NCBI RefSeq assembly: GCF_000745015.1 | Contig: NZ_JQNA01000002.1 | Location: 1,798,001 to 1,862,000 of the forward strand | DNA from: Burkholderia sp. 9120 | GTDB lineage: Bacteria; Pseudomonadota; Gammaproteobacteria; Burkholderiales; Burkholderiaceae | Direction of reading: 5' to 3' | DNA: 64,000 bases | Shown: positions 36,572 to 45,783 of the stretch, piece after piece | Layout: every line of letters starts with the position of its first letter | Position numbering within the stretch: position 1 is the first letter of the stretch | Translations under genes and position numbers: made by a program | The notes under the pieces: generated by a model | Told to the model about the DNA's origin: nothing | Databases searched by the model: none | The model's input: only the letters and a program-made list of their open reading frames with translations

Positions 36572-37765
36572 TCATGCCGGAGTCACGGGAGTGGCTGGCT
36601 TCGCGTGCGGGCCTTTCGTATGCGGCCCGTGTGCCTCAGAAACGGCTTTCGCGGCCTTGTCGCTCTCATCGGCCTTGTTCTCGCCGGCATGCGTAAGCAC
36701 CGTTTTAGCGAGCACCTCGTCGCTCCAGTCGATGTCGACGACGTTGTCTTTCATGAACAGCGCCAGCAGGTTGTACTGATTCTTCGCGTACAACTCGCTT
36801 GCGTCTTCACCAAGCAGCGAGGGCACGTTCAGCGGCGCTACAATCGTTACGTTGCCGATGCGTGCGGTCTCGCCTGGCCGCGTGTCTTCGCAGTTGCCAC
36901 CCCCTTCGGCCGACAGATCGACGATGACGGAGCCCGCTTTCATGCCGGCGACCTGTGCGTGACTAATGAGCTTGGGCGAGGCTTTGCCGGGAATCGCGGC
37001 GGTTGTGATGATCAGGTCGGCGCTCTGGATGTGCTTCGTCAGCACCTCCGCCACCCTGGATTTTTCGTCGGTGCTCAATTCGCGGGCATAGCCGCCTTTG
37101 CCGCGCGCGTCGATCCCGGTATCGACGAAGGTCGCGCCCAATGAGAGCGCCTGCTCCTGGGTCTCGGGCCGCACGTCGTAACCCTCTACGACCGCGCCAA
37201 GCCGGTGCGCAGTAGCGATCGCTTCCAGCCCCGCCACGCCGAGTCCCATCACCAGCACGTGAGCCGGTCCGATCGAACCGGCTGCGCTGGTGATCTTCGG
37301 CACCACGCGAGCGAGGTGCGTGGAGCCGAGTTGCACCGCGTAGTAACCGGCGAGCGCGGACTGGCTCGACAGCGCGTCCATGGACTGCGCCCGCGTGATG
37401 CGCGGCACACGCTCCATCGCGAAACAGGTAATCTTCTTTTCGAGCAAGCGCTTCACGAGCGCCGGCTCGTTGTGGGCATAGATGAATGAAACGAGAATTG
37501 CACCCTCCTTCATCGCGCTGACCACTTCCAGCGCGGGAGGCTGCACGGCGAGCACGACATCGGCGTCTTTGACGAGCGCCGTGCGCTCGGCAATGAAGGC
37601 GACATCCGGGAAGGCCGCGTCGTCCAGATGAATGGCTGCGCCCGCCCCCGGCTGCATGTGCAGCCGGGCACCCAGTTTGACCAGTTTCGGGATCACGGAG
37701 GGCACGAGCGCCACACGGCGCTCATGTGCCAGGGTTTCCGTCAGAACGGCAACGTTGACATACAT
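36572..37765 (-). CDS. pntAA: NAD(P)+ transhydrogenase alpha part 1 (NAD domain)
   Basis: The 397-residue soluble subunit resembles alanine dehydrogenase: VAVLTETLAHERRVALVPSV at the start, then ISFAMERVPRITRAQ-like CFAMERVPRITRAQSMDALS and VLVMGLGVAGLEAIATAHRL (NAD-binding GxGxxG) with DVRPETQEQ. The Ala/Lys/His-rich C-terminal 40 residues connect to the separately encoded membrane part. It binds NAD(H). It follows the aldehyde dehydrogenase by 21 bases. Confidence 0.95.
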   Translation of the reverse strand: MYVNVAVLTETLAHERRVALVPSVIPKLVKLGARLHMQPGAGAAIHLDDAAFPDVAFIAERTALVKDADVVLAVQPPALEVVSAMKEGAILVSFIYAHNEPALVKRLLEKKITCFAMERVPRITRAQSMDALSSQSALAGYYAVQLGSTHLARVVPKITSAAGSIGPAHVLVMGLGVAGLEAIATAHRLGAVVEGYDVRPETQEQALSLGATFVDTGIDARGKGGYARELSTDEKSRVAEVLTKHIQSADLIITTAAIPGKASPKLISHAQVAGMKAGSVIVDLSAEGGGNCEDTRPGETARIGNVTIVAPLNVPSLLGEDASELYAKNQYNLLALFMKDNVVDIDWSDEVLAKTVLTHAGENKADESDKAAKAVSEAHGPHTKGPHAKPATPVTPA

Positions 37766-37786
37766 GGCGGGCTTTCCCTGTGGCGA

Positions 37787-39169
37787 TCAGGCCGGTGCGT
37801 CGAGACGGGCAGTACGAACCAGCTTCGTGTTGACGAACTCCTGGATACCCATGTTGCCGAGCTCACGCCCGTAACCGGAGTCCTTGATGCCGCCGAACGG
37901 AAGTTCCGCATCGGACCAGTCGATGTTGTTAATAAACATCATCCCGGTTTCGACGCCGCTCGCCACCCGCTTACCGCGCGATTCGTCTGCCGTGAAGACC
38001 GAACCACCGAGGCCGAAGTCGGAATCGTTGGCCAGCGCAATGGCTGCAGCTTCATCCTTGACGCGATAGAACGACACCACCGGGCCGAAGAATTCGTCAC
38101 GGAAAGCGGGATTGTCCGGCTTGATGTCCGTCAGGATCGTGGTTTCCATGAATGCACCCGGCCGGTCGATGCGCTTGCCGCCCATCACCAGCGTGGCGCC
38201 ATGGGCCACCGCGCTGTCAACCTGTTTGAGCAGTTGCACGAGAGCGGCTTCCGTCGATAACGGGCCGTGCGTGGTTTTCTCGTCCATCGGGTCGCCGGCC
38301 TTCAACTCGGACAGCGCAGCCTGGAACTTCGCGAGAAACTTGTCTGCAATCGAGTCGACCGCGATGAACCGCTTGGCCGCGCAACAGGTTTGGCCGCCGT
38401 TATACATGCGCCCCCATACGGCCCACGGGATCGTCTTTTCGAGGTCGGCGTCGTCGAGCACGATGAACGCATCGCTGCCGCCTAGCTCCATCGACGTCTT
38501 CTTCAGGTTCTGTCCGGCTCGCGCGGCAATGCTTCGGCCGGCTTCGACGCTGCCAGTCAAGGCCACGCCCTTGATACGCGGATCGTCAATTACGCGGTCG
38601 GACTGTTCGTGCGAGATCAGCAGATTGGTGTAAGCGCCCTTTGGTGCACCTGCGTCGATCAGAAGCTTCTCGAAGGCAATCGCGCATTGCGGTACGCACC
38701 CGGCATGCTTGACCACCAGCACGTTGCCTGCCATCAGGTGTGGCCCCGCGACGCGGGCCAACTGGTAATACGGGAAATTCCACGGCTCCACACAGAAAAG
38801 CACGCCGAATGGGCTGTTTTCCATATGCGCCTCGCCGACTTTCGGATGCAGCTTGGTCGGCGCGAGGAAGGTTTGTGCGTGCTCTGCGTAGTAGGCGAGG
38901 ATATCTGCGCTGAACTTCACTTCTCCGCGCGCTTCATCGATGCGTTTGCCCATTTCAAGGGTCGCCAGTTTGGCGAATTCATCGACGTTCGCGCGCATCA
39001 GGGCTGCGGCCCTGGAAATGATCTCTGCCCGCTGTGCGTAGGTTGTGTGCTTCCACTTATTGAAGCACGATTCAGCGGTGGCGATCGCCTCTTCAAGCTG
39101 GTTGTCGTTGAGCTCGTCGAAGCTCTTCAGGACCTTGCCGGTGTTGGGGTTGACGCTTTGGTAAGCCAT
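37787..39169 (-). CDS. NAD(P)+-dependent aldehyde / succinate-semialdehyde dehydrogenase
   Basis: A 460-residue ALDH-fold enzyme. Catalytic Cys in NGGQTCCAAKRF, general-base Glu in SMELGGSDAFIVLDD, nucleotide-binding PWNFPYYQLAR and VALTGSVEAGRSIAARAG, and the C-terminal ELPFGGIKDSGYGREL. The pattern is closest to the GabD/YneI-type semialdehyde dehydrogenases, but acetaldehyde is plausible given the adh gene three genes downstream. It is the first gene of the long minus-strand array; a motif copy (39406-39418) lies 237 bases upstream of its ATG. Confidence 0.9.
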   Translation of the reverse strand: MAYQSVNPNTGKVLKSFDELNDNQLEEAIATAESCFNKWKHTTYAQRAEIISRAAALMRANVDEFAKLATLEMGKRIDEARGEVKFSADILAYYAEHAQTFLAPTKLHPKVGEAHMENSPFGVLFCVEPWNFPYYQLARVAGPHLMAGNVLVVKHAGCVPQCAIAFEKLLIDAGAPKGAYTNLLISHEQSDRVIDDPRIKGVALTGSVEAGRSIAARAGQNLKKTSMELGGSDAFIVLDDADLEKTIPWAVWGRMYNGGQTCCAAKRFIAVDSIADKFLAKFQAALSELKAGDPMDEKTTHGPLSTEAALVQLLKQVDSAVAHGATLVMGGKRIDRPGAFMETTILTDIKPDNPAFRDEFFGPVVSFYRVKDEAAAIALANDSDFGLGGSVFTADESRGKRVASGVETGMMFINNIDWSDAELPFGGIKDSGYGRELGNMGIQEFVNTKLVRTARLDAPA

Positions 39170-39528
39170 GTTGGTACTCTCTTTAAATGAAAGTGTGCTT
39201 GAACCCTATCAATAGGCAGAAAGCACACGTCACACCAAAACCAGTCACTCAATTCGCCATCCTAACAATCAGTAAGAAATGGCGTTATATTCTGGTGCTG
39301 GACAATTCATCTGTCATTTCCGCATCTTGTCTCGACAAAGTTAATGAGTCGCTTCATCTACGGGGATGTTCCATCCTAGGCCGCACTGCACAGGAACAAC
39401 AGCCTCGGAAAATACTCACTGCAGTTCGGCTTTGAACCCGCCGCGTCAAATTACCCGGGCGTATTCGTGAGTCGGCGCGCACAATACCTCGGCAATTGTC
39501 GACACGAGGATGGCGGGGCTGTCATTTT
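39170..39528. promoter_or_regulatory. Promoter region of the hydrogenase array
   Basis: This 359-base gap separates two minus-strand transcription units: the nnr-cfa pair ends at 39529 and the aldehyde dehydrogenase starts at 39169. It holds the motif copy at 39406-39418 and an AT-rich stretch at 39260-39310. A CCTCG/CGAGG inverted repeat near 39496-39517 could end the nnr transcript. No ORF is supported here. Confidence 0.55.
39406..39418 (-). promoter_or_regulatory. Island motif copy 1 (TGAGTATTTTCCG)
   Basis: Plus strand CGGAAAATACTCA; one mismatch to the consensus CGGAAACTACTCA. Upstream of the aldehyde dehydrogenase-transhydrogenase-hydrogenase array. Confidence 0.55.
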
Positions 39529-40998
39529 TTATGCCGCTACCAGCCCTCCAAGACCTCGTAACACGCCGGGAAGGAGGTCCGGCAGGTCTTCAGCCAGCAG
39601 CCCGGGGCCAAATGCCGCCGCCGCGGCGCCGTGCAGCCAGACAGCGGCAGCGGATGCAAGGAATGGCTCCATCCCTTGAGCCAAAAGGCCGAGCAGGATG
39701 CCGCTTAGTACATCCCCGGCGCCTGCAGTGGCAAGACTCGCCGGTGCATTCGCATTAACGATGGCGCACCCGTCGGGGGCAGCGATAACCGTATCGCTGC
39801 CCTTTATCACGATCACGGCATCGCTCAGACGCGCAGCAAAGCGCGCGCGGCAGAGCTTGTCACCCGTGACGTCGAACAGACGAACGAATTCGCCCTCGTG
39901 CGGAGTCATGACACACGGCCCGGCGATGGCGCCGAACAACAGATGCGGATCATCATGGAAACTCGACAACGCGTCGGCATCGAGCACCGTTGCCCGGCGA
40001 GTATTGAGCATCTCCAGCGTATGCGTTCGGGTCGCATCGCCTACACCCGCTCCTGGGCCGATCAGCAGGCCTGAGTAGCGGCGATCAGCAAGCAGTCGTT
40101 CTAAATCACCCGGTGCGGCAAGCGCACTCACCATAATGCTGGTGAGCGCCGCTGCGTAGACCGGAAGCGCAACCTCCGGCACTGCAATAGTGGTCAGCCC
40201 CGCACCCGAACGTGCCGCAGCGCGGGCGGCCATGCGGGCCGCCCCCATAGTCGGGTAGCCACCCCAGACGAGCGCGTGACCTCGCGTATATTTGTTTCCG
40301 TCGACCTGAAGCGCTGGCAGAGCGTGAGTCCACAACGCCGGATCGTTCTCGAACGTGTTCGGGCTGACCTGTTCGAACACCGATTCGGGTGTTCCGATGT
40401 CTGCCACTACCAGTTCACCACACAGCCTGCGTCCCGGCTGAAGCAGATGTCCGGGCTTCTTGCGAAAGCAGGTGATGGTGAGCGCTGCAGGCACTGCACC
40501 CATGTCGGCGCCGGTGTCGCCCATTAACCCGCTCGGGACATCGACAGCAACGATCGTCAGCTTGCGCGCCGCTGCAGCTGCCAGTGTCTGAGCTGCAGAC
40601 CCCTCAAGCGCGCGGCTCAGGCCCGCACCGAAGATCGCATCGACAACCAGCGCGGCACCGTCCAGCGCGGCTGGCGTCATTGGTTCAACCGGGCCTCGCC
40701 AAAGTGCAGCGTGATAGGCCGCGTCACCGCGCAAGCTGTTCCTCGGCACAAGCAGCGCAATGCGCACTGGCCAATCGGCCTCAGCCAGCCGCCTGGCTGC
40801 GACGAAGCCGTCACCACCGTTGCTCCCCGGTCCGCACAATACGACAACGGGGCAGCGCGCCCAGCGTTTCTGGATTTCTTGCGCCACCGGCCGGCCCGCG
40901 TTCTCCATTAGCGCGACTCCGGCAATACCGGAGGCAACCGTGAGGCGATCCGCCTCCTTCATTTGCTGCGCATCAAGTAGTGCTGTCAGCGGGTTCAT
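39529..40998 (-). CDS. nnr: Bifunctional NAD(P)H-hydrate epimerase / ADP-dependent dehydratase
   Basis: Start at ATG 40998 (MNPLTALLDAQQMKEADRLT), preceded by GAGG and lying inside the end of cfa by 26 bases, so the pair is coupled. The 489 residues combine the YjeF N-terminal epimerase (VVLCGPGSNGGDGFVAARRL near residue 55; VDVPSGLMGDTG) with the C-terminal dehydratase of ribokinase fold (LIGPGAGVGDATRTHTLEM; MTPHEGEFVRLF; LATAGAGDVLSGILLGLL). It repairs hydrated NADH and NADPH formed by heat, acid or side reactions. In an anoxia island this would protect the reduced pyridine nucleotide pool. Confidence 0.93.
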   Translation of the reverse strand: MNPLTALLDAQQMKEADRLTVASGIAGVALMENAGRPVAQEIQKRWARCPVVVLCGPGSNGGDGFVAARRLAEADWPVRIALLVPRNSLRGDAAYHAALWRGPVEPMTPAALDGAALVVDAIFGAGLSRALEGSAAQTLAAAAARKLTIVAVDVPSGLMGDTGADMGAVPAALTITCFRKKPGHLLQPGRRLCGELVVADIGTPESVFEQVSPNTFENDPALWTHALPALQVDGNKYTRGHALVWGGYPTMGAARMAARAAARSGAGLTTIAVPEVALPVYAAALTSIMVSALAAPGDLERLLADRRYSGLLIGPGAGVGDATRTHTLEMLNTRRATVLDADALSSFHDDPHLLFGAIAGPCVMTPHEGEFVRLFDVTGDKLCRARFAARLSDAVIVIKGSDTVIAAPDGCAIVNANAPASLATAGAGDVLSGILLGLLAQGMEPFLASAAAVWLHGAAAAAFGPGLLAEDLPDLLPGVLRGLGGLVAA

Positions 40999-42346
40999 GT
41001 TGCGCCTCTTCCATGTCCGCCAATTCGTGGGGCCGAGCATGAGCCGCTAACCGTTGGCTATCGTCGCGGCACATATAAGTGCGATTGAAGGGATACTCGC
41101 TTTGCATAGCAAACAGTCCAGGCGCCCGCTGGTCGGGTGCCTCAACGATGCCATCGGGGCGGGAGGCAAGAACCTGAAACAGCGACGTCCAACCCCTCTC
41201 GAATCCCATCGCGGAACCGGCAAGGTACAGGCGGTAAGCACGGAGGATCCGTTCGGCATCTGGACCTAGCACGCGCCTCGCTTCACCGAGACTCGACTCC
41301 AATGCGTCGGCCCAGTGCCATAGTGTCAAGGCATAGTGCGGGCGCAAACATTCGGCGTCCACCGGCTCGAGATTTGCACGTGTCATCGCATCCAGCATGG
41401 CGCCGACATGCACTAGCTGACCGCCAGGGAAAATGTATTTTTCGACGAAATCCCCCATGCCGCCGTCGAGCGGGGCGTGCTCTGCGCCACCTGCTGTGAT
41501 GCAGTGATTCATCAGAAGACCACCCGGCTTGAGCACCCGGTATATCTTGGCGAAGTATGGAATCAGGTTGGGCCGGCCTACGTGTTCGCACATGCCTACG
41601 GATGCCACCTTGTCGAATGGCCTCGATTCGTCGATATCGCGATAGTCCATTAAAAGCATGCGCACCCTGCCTTGCAAGCCCCTGGTTTCAATCAGCTGGT
41701 TGACATACTCGTATTGATTTCTCGACAGGGTGATCCCGGTAGCGTCAACGCCATAGTGCTCCGCCGCCCATAGCAGGAGCCCACCCCAGCCTGCACCGAT
41801 GTCGATGAAACGCTCGCCATAACGAAGTCTGAGTTTTTTGCAAATCTGGTCGAGTTTCGCCTCCTGCGCGTCGGCAAGCGTCATGGACGGATGGGCGAAG
41901 TAAGCACACGAGTAAACCCGCTTCGGGTCGAGCCACAGGGCGTAGAAATCGTCGGACACGTCGTAGTGCCGCTGGATCTGCGCACTATCGCTCGCGCGAC
42001 TGTGATGGCGGCGTTCCCATATGTTACGTTGGGCTCGATTGATTAAACGAGGGAGCCAGCCTTCCGCCTCCCGGGTGGGATCGTCGCCGAACAAGGCCGG
42101 TGCTGTCGCCATCAGGTCGCGCATATTGCCTTCGATTTCAAGGCGCCCTTCCACGTAATCTTCGGCTAACCGTCCGATCGCACCCTGCGCCAGATGCAGG
42201 AGCGTACGCATATCGCGGACAATGAATGCGAGACGAGGGTGGCTCGCGCCGAAGCGCTGTCCACCGGGAAGCCGGATGGAACACGCCAGCGGTAAATCGG
42301 CAAGGCGTTGTTCCGCCGTTCGGAGCAAGTGACGGGAAAGCGACAT
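40973..42346 (-). CDS. cfa: Cyclopropane-fatty-acyl-phospholipid synthase
   Basis: The 457-residue enzyme has HYDVSDDFYALWLDP, VYSCAYFAHP with the conserved Cys, the SAM-binding FIDIGAGWGGLLLWAAEHYG, SVGMCEHVGRPN and the C-terminal WHWADALESSLGEARRV. It methylenates unsaturated acyl chains in membrane phospholipids using S-adenosylmethionine, which stabilises membranes in stationary phase and acid. It is first in the cfa-nnr pair. The N-terminal ~90 residues are the usual lipid-binding domain. Confidence 0.94.
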   Translation of the reverse strand: MSLSRHLLRTAEQRLADLPLACSIRLPGGQRFGASHPRLAFIVRDMRTLLHLAQGAIGRLAEDYVEGRLEIEGNMRDLMATAPALFGDDPTREAEGWLPRLINRAQRNIWERRHHSRASDSAQIQRHYDVSDDFYALWLDPKRVYSCAYFAHPSMTLADAQEAKLDQICKKLRLRYGERFIDIGAGWGGLLLWAAEHYGVDATGITLSRNQYEYVNQLIETRGLQGRVRMLLMDYRDIDESRPFDKVASVGMCEHVGRPNLIPYFAKIYRVLKPGGLLMNHCITAGGAEHAPLDGGMGDFVEKYIFPGGQLVHVGAMLDAMTRANLEPVDAECLRPHYALTLWHWADALESSLGEARRVLGPDAERILRAYRLYLAGSAMGFERGWTSLFQVLASRPDGIVEAPDQRAPGLFAMQSEYPFNRTYMCRDDSQRLAAHARPHELADMEEAQHEPADSTT

Positions 42347-42401
42347 GAACTCCGCCTCGGTGGTTCAGTGGACAGAAATGGGGTACCTCAGCGCGACGAA
42401 C

Positions 42402-43280
42402 TCACTCGGAGTCCGCTTTCGAAAGCGAGGTCTTCCAGTACGCGTCTACCTTTTGACTGACCTCGTCAAAGTTAGCGCCATTATTGAGCTGGGTGCCGCT
42501 AACCTCTGGCGCCGCCTTCATTGCACTGGGTGTTGCAGTCAGAACCAGGAGGCTGACGTTCGGCGTCACCTTGAAGTCTGCCCATGGAACCGGGACATAT
42601 TTCTCATCGATTCCGAATACACCGCCCCGACCGATCACTAGATACGCAATCTTGCCGGTCTGCGGACTTGTCACGATGTCATGGACACTACCCAATGCTT
42701 CATCTTGTGGGTTGCGAACCTCGGTGCCGACAAGCTGGTCTGAATTGAACGAAATATTCTGACCGGTGACAGGCTGCGCGGAAGCAATCTGGCGCTGCTC
42801 CCAACCATTCATTCTCGCTAGCGGCGCGCTGTTGCCGTGCAAGCTGCTCACGTAGCTCTGGTAGATTCCGCGACTCGTGGTGAGTAGCGCTTCACATTGC
42901 TGCTGCTGACCGTGTCGAGCGAGAATATTTGCCGAGACTAGCAGAGCCCGAATTTCATAACCGGGACGGGCATCTCTGACGCCATCTGATGCGACAGCCG
43001 GGTATTCATCACCGGGGTAGCCGTACCAACCATACCCTGAGGTTGCGACGGGAGAGCCGTATCCGTAGCGGGACCCACCTAGCCAGTAACCGTCTTTAGC
43101 GATCGACAGGTTGAAGGCATGAAGGTCCGAGAGGCATTTCTGCGCTCCGCCTCCCACCTTGGAGGGTGCAGTGGTGTGAACGGCGGCAGTGCCAGCCGGG
43201 CTCCCCGCAGCTGAAACCGAACAGGCGAGTCCCAAACAGGTCGTCGCAGCCAGATACCCTGCCAATATAGATAATTGCAT
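42402..43280 (-). CDS. Exported PRC-barrel domain protein
   Basis: ATG 43280 has GAGGAAAG upstream; the 292-residue product begins with a signal peptide (ILAGYLAATTCLGLACSVSAAG). A Tyr/Gly-rich stretch (YGYGSPVATSGYGWYGYPGD) precedes a helical part, then a PRC barrel near residues 190-240: LVGTEVRNPQDEALGSVHDI, GKIAYLVIGRGGVFGIDEKY. PRC barrels act in RNA processing or as envelope and photosynthetic-complex scaffolds. Here export makes an envelope stress role likely. Motif copy 2 lies 103 bases upstream of the start codon. Confidence 0.8.
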   Translation of the reverse strand: MQLSILAGYLAATTCLGLACSVSAAGSPAGTAAVHTTAPSKVGGGAQKCLSDLHAFNLSIAKDGYWLGGSRYGYGSPVATSGYGWYGYPGDEYPAVASDGVRDARPGYEIRALLVSANILARHGQQQQCEALLTTSRGIYQSYVSSLHGNSAPLARMNGWEQRQIASAQPVTGQNISFNSDQLVGTEVRNPQDEALGSVHDIVTSPQTGKIAYLVIGRGGVFGIDEKYVPVPWADFKVTPNVSLLVLTATPSAMKAAPEVSGTQLNNGANFDEVSQKVDAYWKTSLSKADSE

Positions 43281-43382
43281 TTCGCTTTCCTCATTGTCAC
43301 CGTTTAAGATAATTCGCAAATGCGAGCCCAGTTTGCGGCAGGCACCTTGATATTAATGAGCAGAGAGCAGTATGGGCAGACT

Positions 43383-43395
43383 CGGAAACTACTCA
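43383..43395 (-). promoter_or_regulatory. Island motif copy 2 (TGAGTAGTTTCCG)
   Basis: Plus strand CGGAAACTACTCA, exact consensus, between the PRC gene and the mini-ATPase gene. A partial Fnr-like site (TTGATATTAATGAG, 43347-43360) lies between it and the PRC start. Confidence 0.65.
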
Positions 43396-43408
43396 CGACA
43401 TCGACTGA

Positions 43409-43762
43409 CTAGGCGATATTCAGTTGTCGGCAGATGGGAATCTTGAGCGCGTTCAGCGCGACCAGGATCGAGGCGAGCCAGGCAGTAAGCACCTGCAGCC
43501 CGGCGACGATACCCTCCTCGACGTACTTGCCAGGCACCAACTGAAGAACGATCGCAGCTTCGAGCGTCCATGGCACGAGAGACCGAAATTTCGCGATTGC
43601 CGTGCGCAAGGGATGCACCGACGTGTCAGATATGGCGTTCGGGCCGGACTTGGCGAGTCGCTGGCGAGCTTCACTGGAGCTTAGACCGCCTGGTGCGGGT
43701 GCGTTGGAGACGGCCGCCTTATCAGCTGCCGGCGCGGGTGTTGCCAGGGCCGTGTCGCTCAT
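43409..43762 (-). CDS. Mini P-type ATPase: N- and C-termini joined, catalytic core missing
   Basis: The 117-residue product keeps the N-terminus of a proton-efflux P-type ATPase (LSSSEARQRLAKSGPNAISD, FRSLVPWTLEAAIVLQLV, GKYVEEGIVAGLQVL) and then jumps to TAWLASILVALNALKIPICR with QLNIA, the last membrane helix and C-terminus of the same family. The actuator, DKTGT phosphorylation site and nucleotide domain are gone, but the frame is intact. Its ATG overlaps the arcC stop (ATGA). Either an in-frame deletion relic or a retained two-helix membrane protein. It cannot pump by itself. Confidence 0.65.
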   Translation of the reverse strand: MSDTALATPAPAADKAAVSNAPAPGGLSSSEARQRLAKSGPNAISDTSVHPLRTAIAKFRSLVPWTLEAAIVLQLVPGKYVEEGIVAGLQVLTAWLASILVALNALKIPICRQLNIA

Positions 43763-44736
43763 GAGATCGGCTCCGGAGTCTCATTGCTGCGTACATCGAT
43801 ATCTCCTGGCCCTTCTTCGAGCTGCGCCTGACCCAATCGTATCGAGGTGCCGGCGGTGCCGGCGACCATCTTTCCGATGTCATCGAGTGAACCAATGACC
43901 GCGCGATTGCGCGTACGTATGGCGAACTCACAGGCCGCTTCCACCTTGGGTCCCATCGAACCAGCCGCAAAAGCCAGCTTGCCTAGCGCGTCAGGACTCG
44001 CGCGGCGAACCGGCCGCTGTGACACTGTGCCCCAATCAAGGTAGAGACCTCGCACATCCGTTGCGATGACAAACAGATCCGCTTCGATCTCTCTCGCGAG
44101 CAGCGCCGCGCTACGATCTTTGTCGATGACCGCTTCCACGCCCCGATAGCTCCCGCTCGCCCCGGCGACGACCGGAATGCCTCCGCCCCCCGCGCAGATC
44201 ACGATCGACCCATGCGCGAGCAACCATCGCACAGGCTGGATCTGAAGGATGCGCACGGGCTTGGGACTCGCAACCACGCGCCGGTATGCCGGACCATCCA
44301 GCGCCATCGTCCAGCCTTTCTCACGCGTGGCCGTATTCGCATCAGCCTGACTGTACATCGCGCCGATCGGCTTGTCGGGCAGCGCGAAAGCGGGATCATT
44401 GGGATTCACTTCGACCATGGTCAGCATGCTGGTACAAACGCGCTGGCCCAGCAAACTGTTGCGCAACTCGAGTTCTAACAGATAGCCGACCAGACCTTCT
44501 GTCTCAGCATCCAGTACGTCGAGCGGGAAGCGTTCGTCTTCCGGCATGCTCATGCCTTGCGACGCCAACAGCCCCACCTGAGGGCCATTGCCATGGACGA
44601 TCACGAGGCTGTTGCCGCTTGCGATTTCCGCCAGTTGTGCGGCCGCGCGCCGCACGTTTTCGCGCTGAGCCTCGACGCTCGGATGTTCCCCGCGTCTGAG
44701 CAAAGCATTTCCACCAAGTGCGACTACAATGCGCAT
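43759..44736 (-). CDS. arcC: Carbamate kinase
   Basis: The 325-residue protein starts MRIVVALGGNALLRRGEHPS with GGAGG upstream. Family motifs: IVHGNGPQVGLLASQ, CAGGGGIPVVAG, VIDKDRSAALLAREIEADLF and AAGSMGPKVEAACEFA. It converts carbamoyl phosphate and ADP to ATP, the energy-yielding last step of the arginine deiminase pathway. Order on the transcript is arcA-arcB-arcC, 11 bases after arcB. Confidence 0.95.
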   Translation of the reverse strand: MRIVVALGGNALLRRGEHPSVEAQRENVRRAAAQLAEIASGNSLVIVHGNGPQVGLLASQGMSMPEDERFPLDVLDAETEGLVGYLLELELRNSLLGQRVCTSMLTMVEVNPNDPAFALPDKPIGAMYSQADANTATREKGWTMALDGPAYRRVVASPKPVRILQIQPVRWLLAHGSIVICAGGGGIPVVAGASGSYRGVEAVIDKDRSAALLAREIEADLFVIATDVRGLYLDWGTVSQRPVRRASPDALGKLAFAAGSMGPKVEAACEFAIRTRNRAVIGSLDDIGKMVAGTAGTSIRLGQAQLEEGPGDIDVRSNETPEPIS

Positions 44737-44747
44737 CTCAACCTCCG

Positions 44748-45749
44748 TTATCCGTCAAGCGTTGCGACCAGAATCGCCTTGATCGTATGCAGCCGGTTTT
44801 CCGCCTGCTCGAACACGATCGAAGCCTCGGACTCAAACACCTGATCGGTCACCTCCACACCGCTCGCAAGCTCATACTCATCAGCTATCTTCTTGCCCAA
44901 CTCTGTTTGCGTGTCGTGAAACGCGGGCAGACAATGCATGAACTTGACGCGCGGATTGCCGGTAGCGGCAAGCAGCGCAGCATTGACCTGATACGGCAGC
45001 AATTCCTTGATGCGTTCACCCCATTTCTCGAACGGCTCGCCCATTGAGACCCAGACGTCGGTGTAAATGAAATCGACACCCTTGACCGCGTCATAAGGCC
45101 GATCGGTCAACATCAGGCGCGCGCCGGTTGTGGCCGCGATGGCGCGGCATTGCGTAACCAGTTCATCCTGAGGCCATAGGTGACGCGGCGCACAGAGCCG
45201 CACGTCCATACCAAGCTTCGTGCCGACGATCATCAGCGAGTTGCCGGTGTTGTTGTGCGCGTCGCCGACGTAAGCGTAGGCCACCTCATGCAAAGGTTTA
45301 TCGCTGAACTCATGCATCGTGAGCATGTCGGCGAGCATCTGGGTTGGATGAAACTCGTCCGTCAAACCGTTGTAGACCGGCACGCCGGCGAACTTCGCGA
45401 GTTCTTCGACGACATCCTGACCGAAGCCGCGGTATTCGATTGCGTCGAACATTCGGCCGAGCACGCGCGCGGTGTCCTTGATCGACTCCTTATGACCGAT
45501 CTGGGAGCCGCTTGAATCCAGGTACGTCACGTGCGCGCCCTGATCGTGCGCGGCCACCTCAAACGCACAGCGGGTACGCGTCGACGTCTTCTCGAAGATC
45601 AGCGCGATGTTCTTGCCGCTCAGACGCTGGCTTTCATTTCCCGCATACTTCGCCCGTTTCAGATCGCGCGACAGATCCAGCAGAAAGTGGATCTGTCGCG
45701 GCGTATATTCCATCAGCGTCAGGTAGCTTCGATTGTGTACGTTGAACAT
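44748..45749 (-). CDS. arcB: Catabolic ornithine carbamoyltransferase
   Basis: The 333-residue enzyme has the carbamoyl-phosphate site [45 protein letters not shown] and the ornithine loop [10 protein letters not shown]. In this pathway it runs backwards, splitting citrulline with phosphate to ornithine and carbamoyl phosphate. The context next to arcA and arcC supports the catabolic form over ArgF. Confidence 0.95.
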   Translation of the reverse strand: MFNVHNRSYLTLMEYTPRQIHFLLDLSRDLKRAKYAGNESQRLSGKNIALIFEKTSTRTRCAFEVAAHDQGAHVTYLDSSGSQIGHKESIKDTARVLGRMFDAIEYRGFGQDVVEELAKFAGVPVYNGLTDEFHPTQMLADMLTMHEFSDKPLHEVAYAYVGDAHNNTGNSLMIVGTKLGMDVRLCAPRHLWPQDELVTQCRAIAATTGARLMLTDRPYDAVKGVDFIYTDVWVSMGEPFEKWGERIKELLPYQVNAALLAATGNPRVKFMHCLPAFHDTQTELGKKIADEYELASGVEVTDQVFESEASIVFEQAENRLHTIKAILVATLDG

Positions 45750-45783
45750 GATTGAGTCCGTAGTTGGGCAGGCGGCCCAAGGC

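Noticed and set aside
43347..43360. Fnr/Anr-like site TTGATATTAATGAG
   Set aside because: Only the first half matches the consensus well; kept as a note and not called as a site.
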